Source: Hoeflea_A sp965249925
GTDB lineage: Bacteria > Pseudomonadota > Alphaproteobacteria > Rhizobiales > Rhizobiaceae
NCBI GenBank assembly: GCA_965249925.1
Contig: OZ252260.1
Location: 5,828,001 to 5,892,000 of the forward strand
Reading direction: 5' to 3'
DNA length: 64,000 nucleotides
The notes below the pieces were generated by a model. It was not told the DNA's origin. It saw only the letters and a list, made by a program, of their open reading frames with translations, and ran no database searches. The position numbers and the translations under genes are program-made. Positions 51,976 to 59,533 of this stretch are shown here, in pieces (within the stretch, counting starts at the first letter, position 1; every line of letters begins with the position of its first letter).

Positions 51976-53328
51976 TCAAGCCTTAGCGGGCATTTCGGAG
52001 TGTCCTGTTTCGGCTTCTTCTCCCGCACGCGCCGGATCGTCAGGTTCGAGGTCTCGTGTCCATATGGCGAGCGTACCTTGGCGCCCCGGCAAGATCTGCT
52101 CACCGCGCAATGTCCAACCCGTGCGCGAGCCACCGGCCGCGCGCACAACCGCATCGGAGGCCGCCGCGCCGCACTTCAGTTTCCTTGTCAACGCCTCCAC
52201 CCGACTCGCCACGTTCACAGCGTCGCCGATGACCGCCATCTCCATGCGGTCCAAGCTGCCCACATCACCGATCGTCACCGGGCCGTAGTGTACCCCGACG
52301 CTCATCTGAACGGGTCGGTGACCGCTTTTTGTGCGCCGTCGATTGAGCGCCGCGGTGCGGGCGAGAATTGCCTCCGCACAGGTGAGAGCCCGATCCGCCG
52401 CGTGTTCTTCCTGCGCCACGCCGAAAGTGGCCATTGCACCGTCCCCGATGAACTTGTCGAGGACGCCATGCGCCCGGAACACCTCGTCTGCGACGAGGGA
52501 ATGCACACGCCGAAGCAGCGACAGGACCTCGCCGGGTTTGTGTGCCTCCGCCCAGCGGGTGAAGCCCACGATGTCGGTGAACAGCACCGCAGCATCGGCG
52601 TCCCGGTCCTGCAGAAAAGGCTCATCCGCCTCCGCCATGCGCTCGGCCATTTGTTGCGGCAGGTAACGAGCGAGGTTGGCACCTTTTCGTTCCTCAATGG
52701 CGCGCCGCATGAGCAGGCTGCGGGAACCCTGAACCACAGCTGCCAAAATCGCGGACACGATCAGCAGCACGACGACGTCCTGAAGCCAGAGTCCGTCATC
52801 TGCAAACCGCGACACGAACCAACCCGAACCTGGCTCGGCAACAACCCAGTAGCGAAAGATGCTCCAGAAAAAGGCGCAGCAAATCCCGCTCCACAGAACC
52901 AGTCTCGGAGAGAAGCTCAAAGCCAACGATGCAGGGAGCAGAAAGAAGTAAATGAAGGCGTCGGACTGCATCGTCAAGCGCGCGGTGGGATCGTCAGCCG
53001 AACTCGAAAACGGATTGGGAACAGCCAGCGTGAAGCTCAGCAACGCGGCATTGAACGAGGCGAAGGCATAATCCATCCAGTCGTTGTCTGGCCAACGCTT
53101 GAAACACAAATACTGCAGCCAAACCAGGGCAACAAAAACCAGCAGCAGTCCGAGATAGTAGAATGCGTCGGGCAGGCCCAACAGGACGATCAGCAAAGGC
53201 GCGATGACAACAAAGGAACTGGTTGCGGCGATTGTTCCGGTCCACAGACGGTCCATGCCTTCGGCGGCAAGCATGCGCTCCAACCGATTGGCAACGCCCG
53301 GCACCAGATCATCGTGCTGTGGGAACAT
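51976..53328 (-). CDS. Membrane adenylate/guanylate cyclase
   Basis: A 450-residue class III nucleotidyl cyclase. Six or so transmembrane helices occupy about residues 30-215, followed by a linker helix (RYLPQQMAERMAEADEPFLQDRD) and the catalytic CHD domain from about 240. It shows AAVLFTDIVGFTRWAE with the first metal-binding Asp, DKFIGDGAMATFG with the second, and VGVHYGPVTIGDVG plus VIGDAVNVASRVE. It probably makes cAMP from ATP at the membrane. No partner receptor gene is adjacent. It is followed by an unknown exported protein gene; glnA lies upstream, separated by its terminator. Confidence 0.9.
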   Translation of the reverse strand: MFPQHDDLVPGVANRLERMLAAEGMDRLWTGTIAATSSFVVIAPLLIVLLGLPDAFYYLGLLLVFVALVWLQYLCFKRWPDNDWMDYAFASFNAALLSFTLAVPNPFSSSADDPTARLTMQSDAFIYFFLLPASLALSFSPRLVLWSGICCAFFWSIFRYWVVAEPGSGWFVSRFADDGLWLQDVVVLLIVSAILAAVVQGSRSLLMRRAIEERKGANLARYLPQQMAERMAEADEPFLQDRDADAAVLFTDIVGFTRWAEAHKPGEVLSLLRRVHSLVADEVFRAHGVLDKFIGDGAMATFGVAQEEHAADRALTCAEAILARTAALNRRRTKSGHRPVQMSVGVHYGPVTIGDVGSLDRMEMAVIGDAVNVASRVEALTRKLKCGAAASDAVVRAAGGSRTGWTLRGEQILPGRQGTLAIWTRDLEPDDPARAGEEAETGHSEMPAKA

Positions 53329-53416
53329 TCGCTCTCCGCCCTCCAGTCAGGATCATCAATTGCGGCGAGCTGGTATGCAAGGCGGCAGGTCGCCGCGCTT
53401 CGGGTCGACGTGTTGG

Positions 53417-53448
53417 TAAAATAAAACCGGCCGGGCGAACCCGGCCGG
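53417..53448 (-). terminator. Rho-independent terminator of glnA
   Basis: On the minus strand CCGGCCGGG-ttcg-CCCGGCCGG, a perfect 9-bp stem with a TTCG tetraloop (53427-53448), is followed by TTTTATTTT. It lies 19 bp after the glnA stop codon, a textbook intrinsic terminator. Confidence 0.92.
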
Positions 53449-53467
53449 CAAAGGAGAAACGTCGACG

Positions 53468-54877
53468 TTATACGGAGTAGTACATGTCGAACTCGACCGG
53501 ATGCGGCGTGTGTTCGAAACGGATGACTTCTTCCATCTTCAGTTCGATATAGGCATCGATCTGATCGTCGAGGAAGACGCCACCTGCCGTCAGGAACTCT
53601 CGGTCGCGGTCGAGGGATTCCACCGCTTCACGCAGTGAAGCTGACACCGTTGGGATTTCCTTCAGTTCCTGCGGCGGCAGGTCGTAAAGGTCCTTGTCCA
53701 TGGCGTCGCCCGGGTGCAGCTTGTTCTTGATGCCGTCGAGACCGGCCATCAGCATCGCTGCGAAGCCGAGATACGGGTTGCAAGTCGGATCCGGGAAACG
53801 GACTTCGACGCGCTTCGATTTTGGCGACGAACCGAACGGAATACGGCAGGACGCGGAGCGGTTGCGTGCCGAGTAGGCGAGCAGCACCGGTGCCTCGAAA
53901 CCCGGAACCAGGCGCTTATAGGAGTTGGTCGACGGGTTGGTAAAGGCGTTGAGAGTGCGGGCGTGCTTGATGATGCCGCCAATGTAGTAGAGGCAGGTTT
54001 CCGACAGGCCGGCATACTCGTCGCCGGCGAAGGTCGGCTTGCCGTCCTTCCAAATCGACTGGTGCACGTGCATGCCGGTTCCGTTGTCGCCATAAACGGG
54101 TTTCGGCATGAAGGTGGCGCTTTTGCCGTAGGCATTGGCCACCTGGTGTACGACATACTTGTAAATCTGCAGTTTGTCGGCATTGACGGTCATGGCATCG
54201 AACTTGATGCCGAGCTCATGCTGTGCAGCCGCCACCTCGTGGTGGTGCTTTTCGACCGTTACACCCATCTCTGTCATGACCGTCAGCATCTCGGACCGCA
54301 TGTCCTGTGCGCTGTCGACCGGCGGGACCGGAAAATAGCCGCCCTTGGTACGCGGACGGTGGCCGAGGTTGCCGACTTCGTACTCGGCGTCGGTGTTGGA
54401 CGGCAGTTCGCCACTGTCGAGCATGAAGCCGGTGTTGTACGGATCGGTCGAAAAGCGCACGTCGTCGAACACGAAAAATTCGGCTTCCGGACCCATGAAC
54501 ACGGTGTCACCGATTCCCGAAGCCTGCAGGAAGGCTTCCGCCTTTTTCGATGTGCCGCGCGGATCGCGGCCATAGGGCTCACCGGAGATCGGATCGAGAA
54601 TGTCGCACATAATGGCCATGGTGGACTGCGCGAAGAATGGATCCGTGTGCGCCGAGGATGTGTCGGGCATCAGCACCATGTCGGACTCGTTGATCGCTTT
54701 CCAGCCGGCGATCGAGGAGCCGTCGAACATCACGCCATCGGCAAACATGTCGTCATCGACAACCGCGGCGTCCATGGTGACGTGCTGCATTTTACCGCGC
54801 GGATCGGTAAACCGCAGATCAACGAACTTGACGTCGTTGTCCTTGATTTGCTTGAGAATATCAGACGCACTCGTCAT
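53468..54877 (-). CDS. glnA: Glutamine synthetase type I
   Basis: This 469-residue GSI enzyme makes glutamine from glutamate, ammonia and ATP. Markers: VKFVDLRFTDPRGKMQHVTM, FADGVMFDGSSIAGWKAINESDMVLMPD, FFVFDDVRF, NGTGMHVHQSIWKDG, and LAYSARNRSASCRIPF. The adenylylation tyrosine is about Y398 (Y397 in mature numbering) in DKDLYDLPPQE, so activity control by GlnE/PII is expected. It follows glnB in one operon, 55 bp apart, and ends in a strong terminator. Confidence 0.97.
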   Translation of the reverse strand: MTSASDILKQIKDNDVKFVDLRFTDPRGKMQHVTMDAAVVDDDMFADGVMFDGSSIAGWKAINESDMVLMPDTSSAHTDPFFAQSTMAIMCDILDPISGEPYGRDPRGTSKKAEAFLQASGIGDTVFMGPEAEFFVFDDVRFSTDPYNTGFMLDSGELPSNTDAEYEVGNLGHRPRTKGGYFPVPPVDSAQDMRSEMLTVMTEMGVTVEKHHHEVAAAQHELGIKFDAMTVNADKLQIYKYVVHQVANAYGKSATFMPKPVYGDNGTGMHVHQSIWKDGKPTFAGDEYAGLSETCLYYIGGIIKHARTLNAFTNPSTNSYKRLVPGFEAPVLLAYSARNRSASCRIPFGSSPKSKRVEVRFPDPTCNPYLGFAAMLMAGLDGIKNKLHPGDAMDKDLYDLPPQELKEIPTVSASLREAVESLDRDREFLTAGGVFLDDQIDAYIELKMEEVIRFEHTPHPVEFDMYYSV

Positions 54878-54932
54878 TTAAGTCTTCCTTACTGAGATTG
54901 TTGTTGCTCCTACACCGCGATGACGGTGCCAA

Positions 54933-55271
54933 CTAGATTGCATCGTTGCCGGTCTCGCCGGTGCGGATACGAATGACTTCCTCTACGTTCGACACGAAAA
55001 TCTTGCCGTCGCCAATCCGACCGGTCTGGGCGGCATTTCGGATGGCTTCGATTGCAGCTTCCACGGTGTCGTCGGAGAGAACCACTTCAACCTTGACCTT
55101 CGGCAGGAAGTCGACCACGTACTCAGCGCCGCGGTAGAGTTCCGTATGTCCTTTCTGCCGACCGAAACCTTTGGCCTCGGTCACCGTTATGCCCTGCAAT
55201 CCGACTTCCTGAAGCGCTTCTTTCACCTCGTCGAGCTTGAAGGGTTTGATGATAGCTTCGATCTTTTTCAT
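54933..55271 (-). CDS. glnB: Nitrogen regulatory protein P-II
   Basis: This 112-residue PII signal protein integrates 2-oxoglutarate, ATP/ADP and glutamine status. The N-terminal MKKIEAIIKPFKLDEVKEALQ is consensus. Y51 in the T-loop ELYRGAEYVV is the uridylylation site, and VSNVEEVIRIRTGETGNDAI ends the protein as in the family. The atg at 55271 is chosen; the upstream in-frame codon at 55334 would add a non-conserved extension. It is the first gene of the glnB-glnA operon, as in many alphaproteobacteria. Confidence 0.97.
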   Translation of the reverse strand: MKKIEAIIKPFKLDEVKEALQEVGLQGITVTEAKGFGRQKGHTELYRGAEYVVDFLPKVKVEVVLSDDTVEAAIEAIRNAAQTGRIGDGKIFVSNVEEVIRIRTGETGNDAI

Positions 55272-55611
55272 CGGGGAATGTCTCGCTGCTAGATCCAACC
55301 AAGCGAACTTAAATCCGACGGATCGGAATCGCATTCACTTGAAACCGCAAATGCATTTAACGTGCCAACTCAGCAGACGGATACAAAAATGCCGACACTG
55401 TGAAAAGCCCCCGGAAAAGGGCTCTTTTTGCCGGTTTGCGGGCTGAATCGATGAATGCGGCCATTCTTGCCTAAGAATTGATCGTTGGGTTCTGCACAAA
55501 AAAGAGGCAATTGCATATATTATGTGCAATTTCGTGTGTGTTTGTATGTCTCCGGACGCTTGCCAATGGGTCATGGCGTACGCGACATTGCATCGCAAGC
55601 GAGGCACCACG
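55272..55611. other. Divergent intergenic region between glnB and nnr gene
   Basis: This 340-bp region between divergently transcribed genes should hold both promoters. It contains a hairpin with a T-tract at about 55403-55427 (AAAAGCCC / GGGCTCTTTTT) that does not end an annotated gene in either direction. No coding frame is supported. NtrC or sigma-54 sites for glnB could not be identified with confidence by eye. Confidence 0.4.
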
Positions 55612-57111
55612 ATGAACGAAGCGGCAATTTCCCTTGTTACTCCCAAAGAGATGGCGACCGTCGATTGCGCGGCGATCTCCAGCGGGCTTGACGGGTACCG
55701 GCTCATGGAAGCCGCCGGTGCGGCCCTTGCTGCCTGCGTTCTTCGGCATTACGCGTCCTTCCGCAACGCCTTGGTGCTTTGCGGCCCCGGCAACAACGGC
55801 GGCGATGGCTATGTTGCAGCCCGTCACCTGCGTGCGGCCGGTATGGCCGTCACGGTTCAATCGCTGCTCGATCCAATCAAACTATCCGGCGATGCCGCAC
55901 TGGCACGCGATGATTGGTCGGGTCCCATAGAGGCGTTGGCGACGGCCGGCATGACCGAAAACACCATCGTAGTCGATGCCCTGTTCGGCGGCGGCCTTGA
56001 CCGTCCGATTGCGGGCGTCGCAGCCGATACGATCGCCGCGATCAACGGCGCCGGTCTTCCAGTGGTCGCGGCCGATCTGCCGTCGGGCATCTCCGGATCC
56101 TCCGGCACGGTGCTCGGAACGGCGCTTGAGGCCGCGCACACAGTGACATTCGTCGCACCCAAGCCGGGTCACTATTTGCTGCCGGGCAGGGCACATTGCG
56201 GCACTCTGCATGTCGTGGACATCGGCATCCCGCGACGGTTTGTCGAGGCGCTGCAGTCAAACCTATGGCTGAACGGTCCGGCGGTGTGGGGCGATCAACT
56301 TCCAGTACCACATGGCTTGGACCACAAATACACCCGCGGCCATCTGTGCGTTTTCAGCGGTGCTTACCCCAAAACCGGGGCGGCACGCATGGCCGCAGCC
56401 GCCGGCCTGCGTGCCGGTGCCGGTCTGGTCACCATACTGTCGCCAGGGGCGGCGATCGCCGCAAATGCAGCGCACCTGACGGCGGTGATGCTGCGGCGAG
56501 TCGATGACGAAAAAGACCTGGCCGAGGTGCTGGATGACGAGCGGCTGAACGCCTACGTGCTCGGGCCGGCCTTTGGCGTCGGTGATCGGGCCCGTCATTT
56601 CGTCGAGCGGATCACCGGCGCAAAACGCGCTCTGGTTTTGGATGCCGACGGACTGACCGCGTTTGCCGGCGGCGTCGATACTTTGCGAGATGCCTGTGAG
56701 AACGCCCCGGTGGTGATTACGCCGCATAACGGCGAGTTTGCAAGGCTGTTTCCCGATCTCGTTTCGAACGTTGCATTGTCGAAGGTGGACCGGGCGCGCA
56801 CGGCGGCGGAATGGCTGAATGCCGTCGTCCTCTACAAAGGCGCAGACACGGTGGTCGCGGCTCCCGATGGCCGCGCCGTCGTCAACGCCAATGCACCACC
56901 CTGGCTGGCGACGGCCGGGTCGGGCGACTGCCTCGCCGGGATTGTCGGCGCTTTGCTGGCACAGGGCATGCCACCGTTCGAAGCCACGGCGGCAGCGGTT
57001 TTCATGCATGGCGAGGCGGGACGTCTGGCCGGAGAGGGTTTGACCGCTGAGGATATCTCGACAGCCCTCCCGGCCTTGAGCGCGATGCGGCACAAGCAAC
57101 AGGGAGTTTGA
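55612..57111 (+). CDS. nnrD: Bifunctional NAD(P)H-hydrate epimerase/dehydratase
   Basis: This 499-residue fusion repairs damaged NAD(P)HX. The N-terminal YjeF_N epimerase domain (about 1-205) shows LCGPGNNGGDGYVAARHL and VVDALFGGGLDRPIAG. The C-terminal ribokinase-like dehydratase domain (about 225-490) shows HKYTRGHLCVFSGAYPKTGAARMAAAAGLRAGAGLV, LDADGLTAFAG, VITPHNGEFARLF and ATAGSGDCLAGIVGALLAQG with the catalytic Asp. The atg at 55612 fits the domain start; the upstream in-frame atg codons look non-coding. A cupin gene follows immediately. Confidence 0.94.
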   Translation: MNEAAISLVTPKEMATVDCAAISSGLDGYRLMEAAGAALAACVLRHYASFRNALVLCGPGNNGGDGYVAARHLRAAGMAVTVQSLLDPIKLSGDAALARDDWSGPIEALATAGMTENTIVVDALFGGGLDRPIAGVAADTIAAINGAGLPVVAADLPSGISGSSGTVLGTALEAAHTVTFVAPKPGHYLLPGRAHCGTLHVVDIGIPRRFVEALQSNLWLNGPAVWGDQLPVPHGLDHKYTRGHLCVFSGAYPKTGAARMAAAAGLRAGAGLVTILSPGAAIAANAAHLTAVMLRRVDDEKDLAEVLDDERLNAYVLGPAFGVGDRARHFVERITGAKRALVLDADGLTAFAGGVDTLRDACENAPVVITPHNGEFARLFPDLVSNVALSKVDRARTAAEWLNAVVLYKGADTVVAAPDGRAVVNANAPPWLATAGSGDCLAGIVGALLAQGMPPFEATAAAVFMHGEAGRLAGEGLTAEDISTALPALSAMRHKQQGV

Positions 57112-57112
57112 C

Positions 57113-57463
57113 GTGAATCGATCCGATCAGTCCGGCGCGGGGAATCTGTATTCCGAATTGCCGGACGGTATCCTCTCGGAAGAGATATTCGAGCATCTGG
57201 TTTCACGCCCCGGCGTCCGGATCGAACGCATCGTATCGACCGGCCAGAGCAACGCGGAGGGCGACTGGTATGACCAGGAGGATGACGAATGGGTCGTGCT
57301 GCTGGCCGGCGCTGCCGGCCTACGCATCGAGACCGAGGCGGAGGAACGCACGCTTCAGCCCGGCGACTGGCTATACCTGCCGGCCCACTGTCGCCATCGT
57401 GTCACCTGGACGCAATCGACGCCGCCGACCGTCTGGCTCGCCATTCATCTCGCCAAGGAGTAG
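57113..57463 (+). CDS. Cupin domain protein
   Basis: A 116-residue single-domain cupin. The beta-barrel core is IERIVSTGQSNAEGDWYDQEDDEWVVLLAGAAGLRIETEAEERTLQPGDWLYLPAHCRHRVTWTQS, with the cupin motif-2-like PAHCRHRV. The first metal-binding motif is degenerate (Q/E/D rather than H-x-H), as in several phosphate-binding or 'uncharacterised' cupins. The start is a gtg at 57113, one base after the nnr stop, so the two genes are cotranscribed. Function unknown. Confidence 0.8.
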   Translation: MNRSDQSGAGNLYSELPDGILSEEIFEHLVSRPGVRIERIVSTGQSNAEGDWYDQEDDEWVVLLAGAAGLRIETEAEERTLQPGDWLYLPAHCRHRVTWTQSTPPTVWLAIHLAKE

Positions 57464-57540
57464 GACCAGTTCGGCCCGACTGGCTTGCTCTATAGCAACG
57501 CAGGCGCGGCAACCTTTGGCGTGGGCTCGACACCGCTTGG

Positions 57541-58671
57541 TCAGAGCAGGGGATTGACGTAGTTCAAGTTGCTTTCCATACGGATCATCACCTTGCGAAT
57601 AATGTGGGTGACAGACACCTGATCGGTGTATATGGCGACCGTTCCGACGGATCCCGGCGGCAGGAAGCCGACGCTTTCGGGGTCGTCGAGCGCAATGCGA
57701 ACACCAAACGGTTCAGCCCGTATGGGTGTTGCCGGCATGACGTTTCCGCTGGCGAGCAATTGACCCTGGGATGCCACCGGAATCACCGCTTCCACGGTAC
57801 CACTCACTATAACGCCGGGCCTTGTCTTGAAAGCCATTTCCACGGGCTGCCCTGGCGTGACGTAGCGCAGGTGGATCTGGTTGATTTGAGCGCCGACAAC
57901 GTTGACCTGAGACGTGTCGATGAAGGCTGCCGCAGGCTGCAAGGGAAAAGACGTCAGCCGTTGGCCGACGGTCAGGGCAAAGGTCGTGACATAGCCGTCG
58001 GAAGGAGCCCTGACCACCGACTGGTCAAGGTTCCACTGATCGGTCGCCAACCTTGCTCTCGCTTCAGCGAGCTTTGCCGGCGTACCGTCGTCCATGAGCG
58101 CCCCAAGCTCCGCTTGCGCCTGGGCAACAGCGGCACGCGCGGCCTCCTCTGACTGCAGCGCCCGCTGATAGTTCGTTTCCACATCATCCAGCCGGTTTGC
58201 CGGCACCACCTCTTGCTCGACCAGTTGCCGTGTATCCTCGACGTTTCTCTCGGCCCGCTCCCGCACGACCGTGGCGCTTTCGAGTTGTGCCTGGGCCGAA
58301 GCCAGCCGTTCCCGATCCTGCACGACAACCGCCTCGACCCGTTTCAGCGACGCATCGCTCAGCGCGACCTGAAGTTCGAAAGGTTCCGGATCCAGTCGGA
58401 ACAGAACATCACCCTCCTGCAGCGGCACGTTGGGCTCCGCAGCGATCTCGATGACCTGTCCGTTGACATTGGGGATGATTTGCACAGCATTGGTGAATAC
58501 GCGCACCTGGCCGCTTGGCGCGCCCCACTGCAGGGGGATGAAGAGCGCGAGGAAGAGAATAACGACGTAGACGATGGTCGATAGCCAGGTACCGGGTCTG
58601 TTGGGCAAGACTCTAATCTTGACCAGGATCGCCAGCAGCACGACGTACAAAAGCGTCAGGAAAACCAGCAT
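57541..58671 (-). CDS. HlyD family efflux adaptor (YiaV-like)
   Basis: This 376-residue membrane-fusion protein has two hydrophobic N-terminal segments (MLVFLTLLYVVLLAILVKI and TIVYVVILFLALFIPLQWG), a lipoyl half-motif VNGQVIEIAAEPNVPLQEGDVLFRLDPEPFELQV, a long coiled coil (about residues 105-210), and the closing VVRAPSDGYVTTFALTVGQRL. It begins immediately after the DUF3302 stop codon (TAG-ATG), the arrangement of E. coli yiaW-yiaV. No pump or channel gene is adjacent. It is convergent with the nnr-cupin pair. Confidence 0.87.
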   Translation of the reverse strand: MLVFLTLLYVVLLAILVKIRVLPNRPGTWLSTIVYVVILFLALFIPLQWGAPSGQVRVFTNAVQIIPNVNGQVIEIAAEPNVPLQEGDVLFRLDPEPFELQVALSDASLKRVEAVVVQDRERLASAQAQLESATVVRERAERNVEDTRQLVEQEVVPANRLDDVETNYQRALQSEEAARAAVAQAQAELGALMDDGTPAKLAEARARLATDQWNLDQSVVRAPSDGYVTTFALTVGQRLTSFPLQPAAAFIDTSQVNVVGAQINQIHLRYVTPGQPVEMAFKTRPGVIVSGTVEAVIPVASQGQLLASGNVMPATPIRAEPFGVRIALDDPESVGFLPPGSVGTVAIYTDQVSVTHIIRKVMIRMESNLNYVNPLL

Positions 58672-58932
58672 CTAGATGTAGTCCTTAATCTGATGGGTGG
58701 TCCGGGCTCGCCTCCACGAAGGAACTGTGAACGCCCAGATCAATGCCAGAACCCAAATGATTCCGAAGAAAAACAAGCCAAGCCATCCGGCCACATTGAT
58801 CGCCTCAGCCTGTGGATGTTTGCGGCGGGTTGCGATCCGCCCTGGCAGTCGCGCCAAAACGACAAAAATGATGACTGCGGCAAACAAGATCGTGATCAGT
58901 ACGATCCAAGCAAAAATGTCCAGGCCACTCAT
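58672..58932 (-). CDS. DUF3302 family small membrane protein (YiaW-like)
   Basis: This 86-residue inner-membrane protein has two helices (LDIFAWIVLITILFAAVIIFVVLARLPG and VAGWLGLFFFGIIWVLALIWAF) and a polar loop RIATRRKHPQAEAINVAG, as in the DUF3302/YiaW family. AAGGAG lies 7 nt upstream of the atg at 58932. It directly precedes and is coupled to the HlyD gene, a conserved partnership. Its biochemical role is unknown. Confidence 0.85.
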   Translation of the reverse strand: MSGLDIFAWIVLITILFAAVIIFVVLARLPGRIATRRKHPQAEAINVAGWLGLFFFGIIWVLALIWAFTVPSWRRARTTHQIKDYI

Positions 58933-59134
58933 ATTTTTGCTCCTTCCGCCAAGTCTCGCGATGGATAGATTCGCTGCAGCCCGGCATTGGTTGTGCTGTC
59001 GCATCCCAACAGTATTTTGAGATGAGTTGTGTTTCGGTGCAAGGTAAAGCTTTGGCTGGTAGCTCGCGCGACAGACGTCTGGCGGGCAGGTCCATTTAGC
59101 ACCCAGAGAACGATGTGTAGCGAGGCTTGCGAAC

Positions 59135-59515
59135 ATGTTTCTGACGCTCGGAAAAATGAAAAAATTGCCGATGGTTGCCGCGGGAATCGTCTTGGTGTTG
59201 CCTGCGCCGTCGACACTATCGGCAGAGCCGCTGCCGGACCGTTGCGCGTATATCTATGCAGCCGCCACTTACAATATGGCGTTTCTCGTGCACAAGCAGA
59301 TCAACGAGCTTGGCGATCCAGAAGCAGCCAGGCGGGCGCATATCTCCATACAACTGGCGCGCAATCTCGAATGTCCGGTCGAGCCGATGCTTGCGGCCGT
59401 CGATTGTGCGGTTTCGTTGGTCCGGGAGAATGGCGGCGCTGAGGTCACGGAACCGCAGGCGGTGGCTTGCGTGGCTGAAGCCATGGGAAGTCCGTTCCCG
59501 CGGGTCAGCGACTGA
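59135..59515 (+). CDS. Small exported protein of unknown function
   Basis: A 126-residue protein with a signal peptide (MKKLPMVAAGIVLVLPAPSTLSAEP; the start may be 59135 or 59156). The mature part is about 100 residues, helical, with four cysteines (DRCAYIY, NLECPVE, AVDCAVS, VACVAEA), probably forming two disulfides in the periplasm. No family was recognised. It is divergent from the DUF3302-HlyD pair and convergent with the multiheme cytochrome gene (18 bp between stops). Confidence 0.7.
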   Translation: MFLTLGKMKKLPMVAAGIVLVLPAPSTLSAEPLPDRCAYIYAAATYNMAFLVHKQINELGDPEAARRAHISIQLARNLECPVEPMLAAVDCAVSLVRENGGAEVTEPQAVACVAEAMGSPFPRVSD

Positions 59516-59533
59516 TAGCCGGCGGGGCGTCGA

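Noticed and set aside
52000..53424. 474-codon open frame on the plus strand
   Set aside because: It is antisense to the adenylate cyclase, has no recognisable motif, and the cyclase frame is clearly the coding one.
53714..54895. 393-codon open frame on the plus strand
   Set aside because: Antisense to glnA, whose motifs are unambiguous; a typical shadow in GC-rich DNA.
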